From Monoraphidium neglectum (taxonomy: Eukaryota; Chlorophyta; Chlorophyceae; Sphaeropleales; Selenastraceae): a stretch of 16,632 nt of DNA. The stretch is from the NCBI RefSeq assembly GCF_000611645.1, contig NW_014013246.1, positions 12,823 to 29,454 on the forward strand, given 5' to 3'. Position numbers and translations under genes: made by a program. Under the pieces are notes generated by a model. The model ran no database searches and was not told the DNA's origin. It saw only the letters and a list, made by a program, of their open reading frames with translations. Shown here in pieces: positions 1-9,500 of this stretch. Each line of letters opens with the position of its first letter. Position 1 is the stretch's first letter.

Positions 1-35
1 GGCTGCCTGCCGCTCGCTTTGCAGGGTGGTCTACT

Positions 36-120
36 ATGCATGGCATGCAATGTGCCCTGAAGGCTGGCTCTAGCAAAGGATGGATGCTGGTGGCCCTCCT
101 CCTGCTCCCCTGCATCCATG
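36..120 (+). other. Exon 1 of the protease: signal peptide
   Basis: Read from ATG at 36, the frame gives a 16-residue n-region with two Lys, then a hydrophobic core (MLVALLLLPCIHG, ATG at 84). It reaches a GTGGGC donor at 121 in phase 1. The acceptor CCAG at 341-344 restores the frame of the propeptide exon; an alternative AG at 337-338 is also in phase. ATGs at 36, 45 and 84 are all in frame, so any of them yields a secretory leader. The ATG at 80 is in another frame and meets a stop at 287-289. The assignment rests on hydrophobicity and phase only. Confidence 0.55.
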
Positions 121-1616
121 GTGGGCCTGGTTGTTATTGCAACTGCCTTTGATCCACGTCAGCATGTCGAGCCGCCGGGCTGGCGCTCAGAGCTGCAAGG
201 AACAAGCAGCGCTCGCGCCCGGCAAATCGCCGCCATCTGACACTCATTGGCAGCACGGCGCCCGCCGCCTGTCCTGCTGCTACTCGTGACCGGGTCGGGG
301 GGCTGCGCCGCTTTGCTGCCCAAACCCCGCCTGCCAAGCACCAGGTGGAATGGTCGAGGGAATTGCGGCCGACATCAACGCAGATGGCGTCCAGCCAATG
401 CGTCCAACCACGTCAAATGCGTCAGCAACAGCAGCATTGGTGGCAGTCGCCGCGGCAGCAGGCGCGCCCCCGGACGGCGTGGGCGGCCCTGTGCGCACGA
501 GGCGCGAGGTGTGGCAGCGCAGCGGCGGAGGCGCGCCGCTGCCAGACGCAGGCGACGATGCGATGGCAAAAGTTAATAGCCATCAGAGGGCAGGATTCCT
601 TGTGGTGTACAACATCTTAGACTCGGACGTCGCCGCTGCGGCAGCCTCGCTGAACGAGCCCATGGCGACCAGCGCCGCCGCGCCCGCGCTCTTCGCCACC
701 GGCGGCCCCCTCCGCCGCGCCCCCACCGGCTGGTCGCGCGCCGTGCGCGCCGCCGCGCGCGATGCAGTGCGCGGCCGAGCGCTCTCGCCCGACAGCCCCG
801 CCGCGCGCGCGGGCGCGAGGCTCGCGCGGGACTTTTCTGACGTCCCAGCATCCGTTGTTTCGATTGACAGCGTGGCAGCGTTGGACGCCCTGAGGGCGGA
901 CCCCAACGTTGCTTCTGTCGAGCCAGATCGAGTCTTCACCATCCAGTGGGAGTTCTCTAACGGCAGAATTGGCGGCGGCCACGGAAGCGACCCAAGTGAC
1001 CCGGAACGGCGGCTGCTGTACATGAGGGACAGCCTCTCGCTGATTGCGCAGCCTCAGGCGGCCGCAAACGGGTACATCGGCACCGGTTGCTCTGTGGCGG
1101 TGTTGGACACGGGTGAGGGGGAGCGCCACGCATGCATCTGTTTGGTCGCGCACTTTCCGACAGGCTTGCTGATGCGCCAGCTTGCCCTGCCACCTGGATG
1201 GCTCAAAGCGGGCAGTGCAAGTTCCACAGGTTTTTGAGCAATTGCTGCCTCCCTCACATCGACTCATCCCTGCCGCGCAGCCTCAACACCCCTTCCCAAC
1301 AAAAAAACACCCTGGCACAAAAGCACCCTCCTTTTGCTTGTGGCGCCACCCTGGGGCTCCAGATCAACCCTGTTTGCATTATCAAATCCATGGCGGCACT
1401 CCAGGTGCAGCCTACGACCACCCTGACCTTGGGTCCTGCTCTGGCCCTGGGGCGCCCTCCACTACGTGCCGAGTGCCATTCGCCAGGGACTTCACGCCCA
1501 ACGACGACGGGCAGGCGGACGACACCGGCCACGGCACCAATGTGGCCAGCATTATTGCCAAGGTGGGGCTGCCGGGGTTGTGTGCAGGGCGCGCGAACAC
1601 GCGCGCGCGCACGCGC

Positions 1617-1695
<79 letters not shown>

Positions 1696-4600
1696 TGCGT
1701 GCGTGTGTGCGTGTGTGTGCTGAGGGACTCTGCATTGCCTGCAGACGGGAGCCCGAGGCCTGAGCAGCGTCTGGCTCCCGCAAACCGCACGTGCACAGAC
1801 TCATCAAGCCCTCACAACCCACAGGTCGCTCCTGGCGTCAAAATCTTGGCTCTTGACGTGTTCCGGCTGTCTTATGCATTCGAGAGCGACCTGCTGGCGG
1901 CCGTAGACTGGGTGCTGCAGAACAAGGACGCCTACAACATCTGCGTCATCAACCTCAGGTGCCTGCTCTGGCAAGACTGGCATATGATCAGAAATCGCGA
2001 TCAAGCATGCATGCACACCTGATGTGTGTCTGCGTGTCCACGCGTTTGTGCGAGCGTGCGTGCATGCGCATGTGTATGTGTGTGTGGGAGGGGGGAAAGA
2101 GAAATGCGCGTCTGCCCAAGCATGCGTACGGCGCTAGGTTCCAACACTGTCATCACCCTCATGCGCTGGCACCTCAATCAGCCCGCCACTTCCCTCCCTG
2201 CTCCACAGCCTCGGCAGCGGGAAGCCGACTGGAGCCCAGTGCCCGAGCTCTGCAATGTCGAGGGCTCTCGCGGCCCTCCGCTCCGCCGGCGTCCTTGCAG
2301 CCGTCGCCGCCGGCAACGACGGCGCAGCAACGGGCGTCACCTACCCTGCGTGCGCTCCTGCTGCTGTATCTGTGGGGGCGGTTTATGACTATCCGGTGCC
2401 CTCCAAGTCCTGGGGCGTTTGCAACGACACCAACATCGGACAGGACTCCATTGCCTGCTTCTCAAACAGGTGCGCGCGTGCGCGCGCCACCCCCGCACGC
2501 CTTTGGCTGGCGGTTGCGGCTGCGGCCGACTCATTGCCCAGCAGCAGTCTGCCGGCTGCGTCCTCAGCGAAGACGGCTCCAACAGTGTGTCTAGACCCTC
2601 CCGGTCAGCTCACCCAGACGGTCAGATCTCCTGCATGCTCCCTTATTGTTCTGTGGTGCCGCCTCCCTCCCCATCTCGATACCACCCCAGCGCACCATTC
2701 CTGTCAGTGCTCGCCCCCGGCGTGCTCGTCGACGCGGGCGGCTGGGTCTCCTCGGGCACCAGCCAGGCCGCTCCTCATGTCGCAGCCGCGATTGCGGTGA
2801 GGCGCCCAGGGAAATTGAGGCCGAGGGCTGAGGTTCAAGATAAGCAATTCATGCGCCGCCTTTGCAGCCCATGCTTGCGCAGCCGTATCCGACGCTCCAA
2901 CAACTGGTGCCTCACTGTGGAATCCCATGAGCCTGGATGGCTCCAGGAGCGGGCAACCGCGGGACGCTGTAACAATCCTAATCCTAATCCTGAACACATT
3001 AACGAGCATCTAGGGGCACTCTTGATTTCCCAACTCCTGGACTGCGCCGCTGCCCCTGCCGCTGCTGCGACTGCTTGTTGCGACACCGCAGGTGCTGAAA
3101 TCAGCCGTGCCCGTCGCCACCGCCGATGAGATCGTGGCGGCCCTCACGTCCAGCGGCCGGCCTGTCTTGGACCCGCGCAACGGCGTCACTCGGCCCCGCA
3201 TCAACCTGCTCGCCGCCGTCGAGGCGCTGCTCAACGCCACCGCAGACGATGTGCCGCCGACGGCGATGGTGGCGCTGACCAGCGGCTCCGTGTGGACGCG
3301 GCTGCGGGACGTGTCGCTGCGGATAGCCGCGAGCGACGCGTCAGGCGTCGCCCGGATGTGCCTGTCTGAGGGCGGCACCGGCGGCGCGTCGGCGTGTGGG
3401 GGCAGCTGGCTGCCCTTCCAGTCGCCGACCGTTTTCCGGCTGTCGGACGGCGACGGCCTGAAGACCATCAACGTCTGGCTAACCGACACTCGAAATAACA
3501 TCATGCCTGCGCCCGCGGCGGTCAACGTGACGCTTGACACCGTGGCGCCGGCGGGCCCATGGATTGCAATCAATGGCGGCGCCATGTGGACGGGCAGCCG
3601 GGCGGTCACGCTGACGATCGGCGGCAGCGACGCCAACGGATTTCGGTCGTGTGTCACCCGGGCGCCGAACGGCTGCGACCAGCTTGTCTTGTTCAGGTCA
3701 AACCCGCCGTCGTTCCCCTATTCCTTCCCGCCCTCTGCGGCCGACGGGAACCAGACGCTCTATCTGTTCGTGCGCGACCCCGCCGGCAACTCGAACCCGC
3801 AGCCCGCGGTCGCCTCGATCCGGCTGGACACGCAGCCGCCAACGCTGACCGCGAAAATCATGGGCAACGGCAGCCCGGTGGCCACGTCGCCGCGGGTGAC
3901 GCTCGCGCTGGCCGCGGACGACGGCGCCGGCGGAAGCGGGGCGGTGCAGGTCCAGGTCTGCGACACGCCCGAGCCCTGCGGCGGGTGGGTCGCCCTGCAG
4001 CCTGCGATGGCGCGTGACTTGCCGCCAGGGGAGGGGCGCCGCACCGTGTACGTGCGCGCGCGGGACGCGGCGGGCAACGAGATGCGGGCGCCGGTGGAGG
4101 CGTCCATTGTCATCGACACATTGCCGCCCGCAAATGTCAGAGCATTCATCGCGGCAATGTCTCCTGGAACTTCCTCGGGCCTTGTTACGCGCGGCGTCAA
4201 GCTGGCAATCACTGCCTCGGACTTTTCCGGTGTCAAGGAGTACTGTTTGCTCAATGCGGCATCCGGGCCAGACGGCGCCCTGGCGCCGCCGCCAGCTGGG
4301 GGCGGCGCGGCGGCGTGCTCGCCATGGCTGCCGTTTGGTGGCGGGACAGTTGATTGGACGCTTGCCAACGGCCCAGACGGGCCGAGAGCGGTGTATGTGT
4401 GGCTGCGAGACAGTGTTGGGAACACCATGGACGCGCCTGCCACAGCCAGTGTCAGCCTGGCAGCCGGGGGGCCGTTCTCGGGCCGCATCGTGGTCAACGG
4501 CGGCAAGGCCGGCGCAGCCACCCGCACAGTCAACGTCACTTTAGCGACCACCGGCAGCGGCGCCGGCGCGGTCGCCGACATGTGCGTCACGGAGGACGCC

Positions 4601-5104
4601 GCCGCGACCGCCGTCACGTGCTCGCCGTGGGTCCCATTTGCCCCCGCATTGACGCTGCAGCTGTCGGCGGGCCGCGGGCCCAAGGTGCTGCATGCATTCT
4701 TCCGAGACACAGCGATGCGCACCACACCTGAAGCGGCGACGGCAACGATTGTCTACGACACCGCGCCGCCGCAGATGGCGCCGCGGGCTGTTGGGCTGTC
4801 GGGTAGCGTGGTCGCTCAGACGATCAGCTTGACTTGGAATCCGAGCGGCGTGGACGACGGGCCTGAAGGCTCGGGGGTCGCGTCATACCTCCTGACATAT
4901 CGCAAGGGCAGCTTCCCACCCCCAAAGTGCAGCACCTTCGGAAACGCAGCAGCGGCGGTGCCGCTGCCCGCGCGGCTGGCGACGTCTGCGGTGGTGTCAG
5001 GTCTCGAGCCATACATGGGCTACCGCTTCAGGCTGTGCGCTGTGGATGCGGCCGGCAATACTGCGAATGGCGTCGTTTGGGGGGCGAGGACACAACGCGC
5101 GTGA
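36..5104 (+). CDS. Secreted subtilisin-like serine protease with C-terminal Ig-like repeats and FN3 domain (7 exons)
   Basis: Proposed exons are 36-120, 345-1112, 1405-1562, 1825-1958, 2209-2469, 2691-2796 and 3092-5104, giving 3525 nt and 1174 residues. Phases agree at all six introns, and all have GTG donors and CAG acceptors. The order is signal peptide, I9-like propeptide, S8 peptidase domain, five Ig-like repeats, fibronectin-III-like domain. The catalytic residues are Asp283 (VAVLDTG), His327 (GHGTNVAS), oxyanion Asn418 (AAGND) and Ser493 (GTSQAAPH, where most subtilases have Met after Ser). The family cleaves peptide bonds by a Ser-His-Asp triad, normally after removal of its own propeptide. 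Secretion and a cell-wall or extracellular role are inferences; Chlamydomonas sporangin/VLE is a known algal subtilase that digests the mother wall, but orthology is not shown here. The start at 36 is the first ATG in the window and is in frame with the hydrophobic leader. An exon further upstream cannot be excluded. Confidence 0.88.
590..946 (+). other. Inhibitor I9-like propeptide of the protease
   Basis: Residues 111-229 begin with a beta-strand-like FLVVYN and end with ALRADPNVASVEPDRVFTIQ. This is the usual close of subtilase I9 propeptides (a helix, then a V-x-x-V-E-x-D-x strand just before the mature enzyme). An Ala/Arg-rich insertion of about 70 residues separates the two halves. I9 propeptides act as intramolecular chaperones and temporary inhibitors and are removed by self-cleavage. 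The cleavage point here probably lies between residue 229 and the peptidase core. Residues 30-110 before it are low complexity. Confidence 0.7.
1600..1720 (+). repeat. Compound microsatellite (CG)n-(GT)n-(GA)n in protease intron 3
   Basis: An alternating CG stretch is followed by an uninterrupted GT run at about 1619-1665, then a GA run at about 1665-1689, then imperfect GT/GC to about 1720. All of it lies inside intron 1563-1824, so open frames across it (Val-Cys and Arg-Glu runs) are artefacts. Alternating purine-pyrimidine sequence can adopt Z-DNA, and polypurine GA can form triplexes. The length is probably polymorphic. Confidence 0.9.
2017..2095 (+). repeat. TG/GC-rich degenerate low complexity in protease intron 4
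   Basis: Imperfect TG, GTGC and GCATGC units occur in intron 1959-2208. They resemble the satellite in the previous intron and similar CA/TG patches in gene B introns (about 7576-7620 and 10519-10560). No coding signal is seen. Confidence 0.6.
3251..4762 (+). other. Five tandem bacterial-style Ig-like repeats in the protease tail
   Basis: Repeats start at 3251, 3542, 3833, 4121 and 4466 (residues 558, 655, 752, 848 and 963), each 96-115 residues long. Each repeat opens near a PP/AP, carries a V-x-L-x-I/L-x-x-x-D/T strand, a Cys pair (for example MCLSEGG...ACGGSWLPF, YCLLNA...ACSPWLPF, MCVTED...TCSPWVPF), then a DG-x-(K/R)-x-(L/V)-x-V-(W/R/F) strand with (R/T)D-x-x-GN. Most end in LDT or similar before the next PP; the fourth is less regular. 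This resembles the Ig-like repeats of bacterial extracellular proteins that read GDG-TKTVYVxFKDxAGN. In secreted enzymes such domains usually bind carbohydrate or act as spacers. The paired Cys in each repeat probably form a disulfide. Confidence 0.75.
4763..5101 (+). other. C-terminal fibronectin type III-like domain of the protease
   Basis: Residues 1062-1174 show the FN3 pattern: an APP start, a strand with ISLTWNPSG, then GVASYLLTYRKG, a mid-domain TSAVVSGLEPYMGYRFRLCAVDAAGN and a final strand before the TGA at 5102-5104. The Trp, the Tyr of YLLTY and the L-x-P-x-x-x-Y turn are the FN3 hallmarks. FN3 modules in secreted proteases act as spacers or in substrate and wall binding. Gene A ends directly after this domain. 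Confidence 0.75.
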
Positions 5105-6553
5105 GCGTCTCCCCCACCGCCCCTTTGTGATGGCCTGCGCGCCAGACCCTGGCGTGCCTGTGATCTCTTAAAATGCCGGTAGCTTGCGCACTTGCCCTTG
5201 CATCGCAGCCGCCTCTGCAGCGCGCAAAGCGCGCATACTTGGGCGCATTCAATTCAAGCACTTTGCTTTGGTCAAGTGTGCAGCCCGTGCGCTGCGCCAA
5301 GCACCCCAGATATGCGCTACCCCACCATAAGTGGCTGGGTGGGAAGACAAACGGCCTGCACATCTCGCCCTTTGCCTTGGTTGAGCCGAGGGATTGAGCG
5401 ACCAATGAAGCACATAGAATTCAGAATGCTCATGCAGCTGCCCCAAGTGCGCCAAATGCAAATTGCCCCGCTCAGGGCTGCTGTGCACCAAGCCGTGCAG
5501 TGCGCAAAGCCATACCTGAGGCCCCTCTGGTCAGAGAGTTCAATGGGCCCACTACTTGCGCCTTCGTGTGTGCGCTGTCGGGTCGGCCCATTTGGTTTCA
5601 ACCCAGCTAAAGCACACCTACACGCGCCTTGAGCGCGCGCCTGCACCATCCCCAATGCCGCCAGGGGCGCGCGGCCGCACACAGCCTGGTCAAACCAAAA
5701 CCAATATTTTCTGGGTGCCACACAGCTGCACCCTTGCGTGCATTTTTGTTGGCCTCCCAATCTGGCCTCTTTGCTGCATCGACCTTTGCGTGTTCAGCTC
5801 TAGGGCTGGTGGGCTGCGTTGACGCTGTGCGTGCGTATGCACTGGCACGCCAGCAAGAGGTTTGCGCTCCATTGTCGAAATTCATGCAGCGTTTCTGCTC
5901 ATCTGCTGCGTTTTCTACTCAATCTTGGTTTGATACCTAATTGATGATTGGACCCCCTGCCGATCGTACTACATAGTACCTGCACAGCTGCCCAGCCATG
6001 GCCATTGCATGTTTGGGGTGTTCTTCTCGGCCCCTCCAGAACAAATGTCGCCATGTGCGTCAACAACTGGCATCCCTGCCCCGCATGGGCTGCGCAGCAG
6101 TACTTGCATAGTCAGCTGGAAGTCGTACATTCCTTTGCTTTGCCAGCAACCAGAGCTGTGTAATGGAAATGTTGAGGATGCGTACAGCCGGATTCTGAAA
6201 TGTGCAAAGGGCACTTGAAATTTGACAAGGGACTGCCCGCCGGTGGGGTGCAGGGATGACAGGGCATGGGCCGAGCTCATGGTTGAAACGTGCGGCACGA
6301 CCCGGGCACCATCACGCTGGGCACCACGCGCAATGCTCCAAGTTGCGTCATCTGCTAGATATGTAGGGCGCTCAGCAGGCATTGCATTTGGCGCGTTCAT
6401 TTAGCGTTGTTGACATACGTAAAGCAAGGCGCGCCACCACGGATCTGAGATCGCAGTGCCCGATCGGGTGAAAGGCGATATACTGAGCTTGGACCATATT
6501 TTGTGTACGAAGCGCGACCGGAACTGGAAGCCGCAAGCTGGCGCTGCTGCAGG
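5105..6553 (+). other. 3' untranslated region of the protease plus intergenic space and 5' region of gene B
   Basis: No convincing gene is seen on either strand. Several 60-150-codon open frames exist, but none has a recognisable motif or the high-GC3 bias of the flanking exons, and base composition drops toward AT compared with the coding parts. A TGTAA at 6159-6163 probably marks the 3' end of the protease transcript, implying a 3' UTR of about 1.07 kb. The remaining roughly 370 bases before the gene B ATG must hold its promoter and 5' UTR. I see no clear TATA box there. Confidence 0.6.
6159..6163 (+). terminator. TGTAA polyadenylation signal of the protease gene
   Basis: TGTAA is the standard green-algal poly(A) signal, lying some 10-20 bases before the cleavage site. 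This is the only copy I noticed between the protease stop and the next gene. Another TGTAA near 2968 lies inside an intron and is not used under this model. Confidence 0.55.
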
Positions 6554-9500
6554 ATGCGCGTGGTGTCACTGTTCACCGGCTGTGGCGGGCTCGATCTAGG
6601 CCTACAGCAGGTGGTGCCAGCTCGCGCGGCCGCCGCGCGCACTCAAACCCAGATCTGAGCTGGCCGACAACTGGTGCCGCTTGCGGCGGCGGCGCGAACG
6701 GGAAAGAGTTGCGGTGCTGCCTGCCGCTCTTACTGTCCGTTGGGCGTATGCAGGCGCCTGCCGGCCTGAAGTCCTCGACGTCACCAAAGTCGCGTCCCCT
6801 AATGGCGTGCTGCGTCTGGCACTTCATACTTGACCCGCAGGCCGGCCACGATATCATAATGCAGTGCGAGAGCGACCCCGGCGCCCAGCAGGTGTGTGCG
6901 CAGTCGTGGGCCTCTTGGGCGGCACGTGTGCACTCCACTTCCTTGCCCCATGCCAGGCCCAGTGCATGCCGCCACGGTCCATGGAGGTGCACACAGCGAG
7001 GGGGCTGCGCCTATAAGCCATGCCTGTCATGCCCCCTCGGGCCAGGGCGCCTGCCGGTGCCATGGCGTGGGGCGTGTGCACGGAACCATGCGGTCCGCTG
7101 TCGCGCTGCTGCTGCAGGTGCTGCGGCGGGCGTTCCCTGGGGTCCTGCTGGAGCCTGACGTCTGCGGCCTGCGGGCCCTACCAGAGGTGAGCTTGCATAG
7201 ACAGGAGATACTTGGATTGTATGCAGCCCCTCAAAAACGCGGTACGACAACATCACGATGATGCAATTTTGAAGAAACCCTGGGCACAGCATGCCTCGCT
7301 GATGCAGCCGCGTCGCAGCGCGGCCAACGAGCCCTTGTGCGCCGCCGCGAGCCCAGCGGCACAGCAGGGTGGGGGTGGTGTTGTTTGCAGGGCTCCGATA
7401 CAGCTTGAGGCTCGGGTGGGGGGCTGCCACGGCCCTGCTGATTGATGTGTGCGCGACCTTGTGCGCAAACCCCCTGCCAGGGGGCGGAGCTGGTGGCTGC
7501 GGCGCCGCCTGCTGCTGCAAGCGGGCCCAGAGCTGGTGGCAGGGCACAGGTCAACCCCTTGGTGAGCCCTCATGCGCTTTCCCACACGCACACGCACGCA
7601 CATATGCATGCATGCAGGCTTGCAGCGTGCATACAATGCAGGCAGGCCTCTGTGAGGCATGCGTGATGACTGGGACATGCAGTGCCTATATGCTGTCATC
7701 AACACGCATGCATGCACTTGTGCACGCATACGCATCCCCCATGACCTTTTTGCTGTGGTCACAGCTGTGCGCGCCCACCTGAGTCCAATCGCCCCCCAAA
7801 CAACAAATTCCTCAATCTCCTCTGCCTCACATTCCATGGGCCCCTCCTCTCAGTCCCTGTCGGGCCTTTGCCACGTCCTCAGGCTGCTCGCCCAAGCCTT
7901 GCGCGACGGCAGGCCCGTTCCCTGGGTGCTCCTGGAACTGGTGAGCGCCGCCACGCCCGCCCCCTTGCGCGCCGACCTGACCGCGGCAGCCGGATCCACC
8001 ATCACTACCAGCCAGTAGAATTGGTGCGTGCACGCCGCCCTTTGGTCCCTCTGCCTGTTCGCATCTCTGTCGGTGGAACCCTGCCAGCACCCTGCTGTGC
8101 CGCGCACCGACCCCGCCGCCCGAGCACCCGCTCGCGCCGCCCCGCCCTGCGCCGTCACGCAGCCGCCCGCGGCGCTTGGGCAGTGGCATGGCGCGGCCCC
8201 GCTGGTGGCGGGCGTTGCGGCTGACTTGGAGGGGTTGGGGTACCGCAGGTGAGGCCGTGGCAAGCATCCCGTAATCATTCACACTTGTTGTCACTTGACC
8301 TGCAATACCACATCGCTGTGCAGAAAGGCGCTCATGGGGCAAATGACCGGAGCCGCAATAAGCACTGGCAAGGGCAGGGGGGGGGTGCGTAACCTGTTTG
8401 CCCGGTGTCTCGCTCATGAAGCACACAGCAGAAACATGTGGCGGCGCAAGTGAAATGGCGCGATCAAGAGTGGACGGCCCGTCGCCCCCTCCACCACCCC
8501 CGAACCGCGCGCCGCAGCTGGGCCCAGCGAGAGGTGTGCGCTGCGGGGTTTGGCGCGCCCCTGGCGGAGCGGCGGGTGTACCTCTTGGCGTCGAGGCACG
8601 GCGACGCGCGAGACGTGCTGCTGGCGGAGGTGGGCATATACGGGATCACTTGCCTATGCCTTTTGTTATGTGTTATGTGATTGCTTCAGCAAGTATGTGA
8701 GTCTATGTTGTCGTGAATAAGACAGGGTGCATGTTCATGACCTTGTTCACGGCAGTGTGCATGTATCTCATGAACAAGTCAGCGCTGAGGTGCACGATTC
8801 ATCAATCAGGGGTGCTTTCCACAGCTTTAAGGGGCGGCAGGAAGGGCAAGACTAGAGGTTGTGTTGGTCCAAGGGGGGGACCACTCACATATGGTGTTGG
8901 CTTGCAGCACTCGCACTGATCAATGTGGAAGATCATGCGGAGGGCTGCAATGGAGGTGGTGAGCGGTGGCCCAATCTCTTCTCAATTCTCCCTCGCCTTT
9001 CACCAACCCACTCATGTTTGACCAGGGCCGCTTCACCTGCCGTGGCGCCTGCCTAGGGCTGGTGGGGGCGGACTGCTGGGAGTGCTTCAGGTGAGCCGCC
9101 GATGTCCTGGTGTGATCTCAGATTGTATCAGGTCTTGCGAATCGTGTCTTGCGACAGGTCTGCCTCCAAATGCAGGTTCACTAAGCACAACTGCCCCCCT
9201 CTTGTGCATGGCTGCATCGCCGCGAGCCTCCGGACAATCGCGCCCAACGCTGCAATCCCCTCCACAGCTATCTTCTGTGGCCTGCCCCTTCACGTGTCTA
9301 CACAAGGCCCCCACAAACTGCCGCGCCGCCCTTGCACTGCCCCGTATTTCCATGGCAGGCCAGAGGACAAGGACCTAGCGGTGGGGCGCGGCGCCCCCAT
9401 CGTGCGTGACTCCTTTGCCCTAGACCCCAACGCTCCCGGCAGGTGGGGAGTCTTGCAAGGAGGCTCGCGCGTGCTGCGGCGATTTGAACCGGGCTGCACA

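Larger units (their letters stand above)
1069..3250 (+). other. Peptidase S8 catalytic domain, split over exons 2-7
   Basis: The core runs from GYIGTGCSVAVLDTG (end of exon 2) through AYDHPDLG and GHGTNVASIIAK (exon 3), VAPGVKILALDV (exon 4), INLSLGSG to AAGNDGAATGVTYPA and CFSN (exon 5), and LAPGVLVDAGGWVSSGTSQAAPH (exon 6). It ends with VLKSAVPVATADEIVAALTS (start of exon 7). All the structural blocks expected of a subtilase are present and in order, with no stop or frame break, so the enzyme should be active. Introns fall next to catalytic motifs: phase 1 inside the DTG glycine, and phase 0 just after the His helix. Confidence 0.9.

Noticed and set aside
1132..2022. 296-codon forward frame spanning introns of the protease with Val-Cys and Arg-Glu runs
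   Set aside because: It crosses the (GT)n(GA)n satellite and matches the family only in the piece shared with exon 4. The proposed splicing gives a complete subtilase core.
2968..2972. TGTAA inside protease intron 6 as a premature poly(A) site
   Set aside because: The downstream exon joins in phase and completes the S8 domain, so the main transcript clearly reads through.
2966..2992. Short CTAATC-like tandem in protease intron 6, somewhat telomere-like
   Set aside because: There are only about three imperfect copies inside an intron, too few to call an interstitial telomeric repeat.
3760..4725. 321-codon reverse-strand open frame opposite the Ig repeats
   Set aside because: It is a shadow of a GC3-rich exon. 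The forward frame shows five regular repeats.
5317..6400. Reverse-strand frames of 147 and 143 codons in the intergenic space
   Set aside because: They show no motif, no GC3 bias and no visible splice or promoter context; they are probably chance.
7495..7530. Alternative frame of exon 4 reading several consecutive Cys (CCCK), as the missing catalytic Cys
   Set aside because: That frame lacks the PP before Cys, breaks phase with both neighbours and loses the ELV...S-x-x-RAG resemblance. The in-frame PPAAAS is the better reading, though a sequencing indel cannot be fully excluded.
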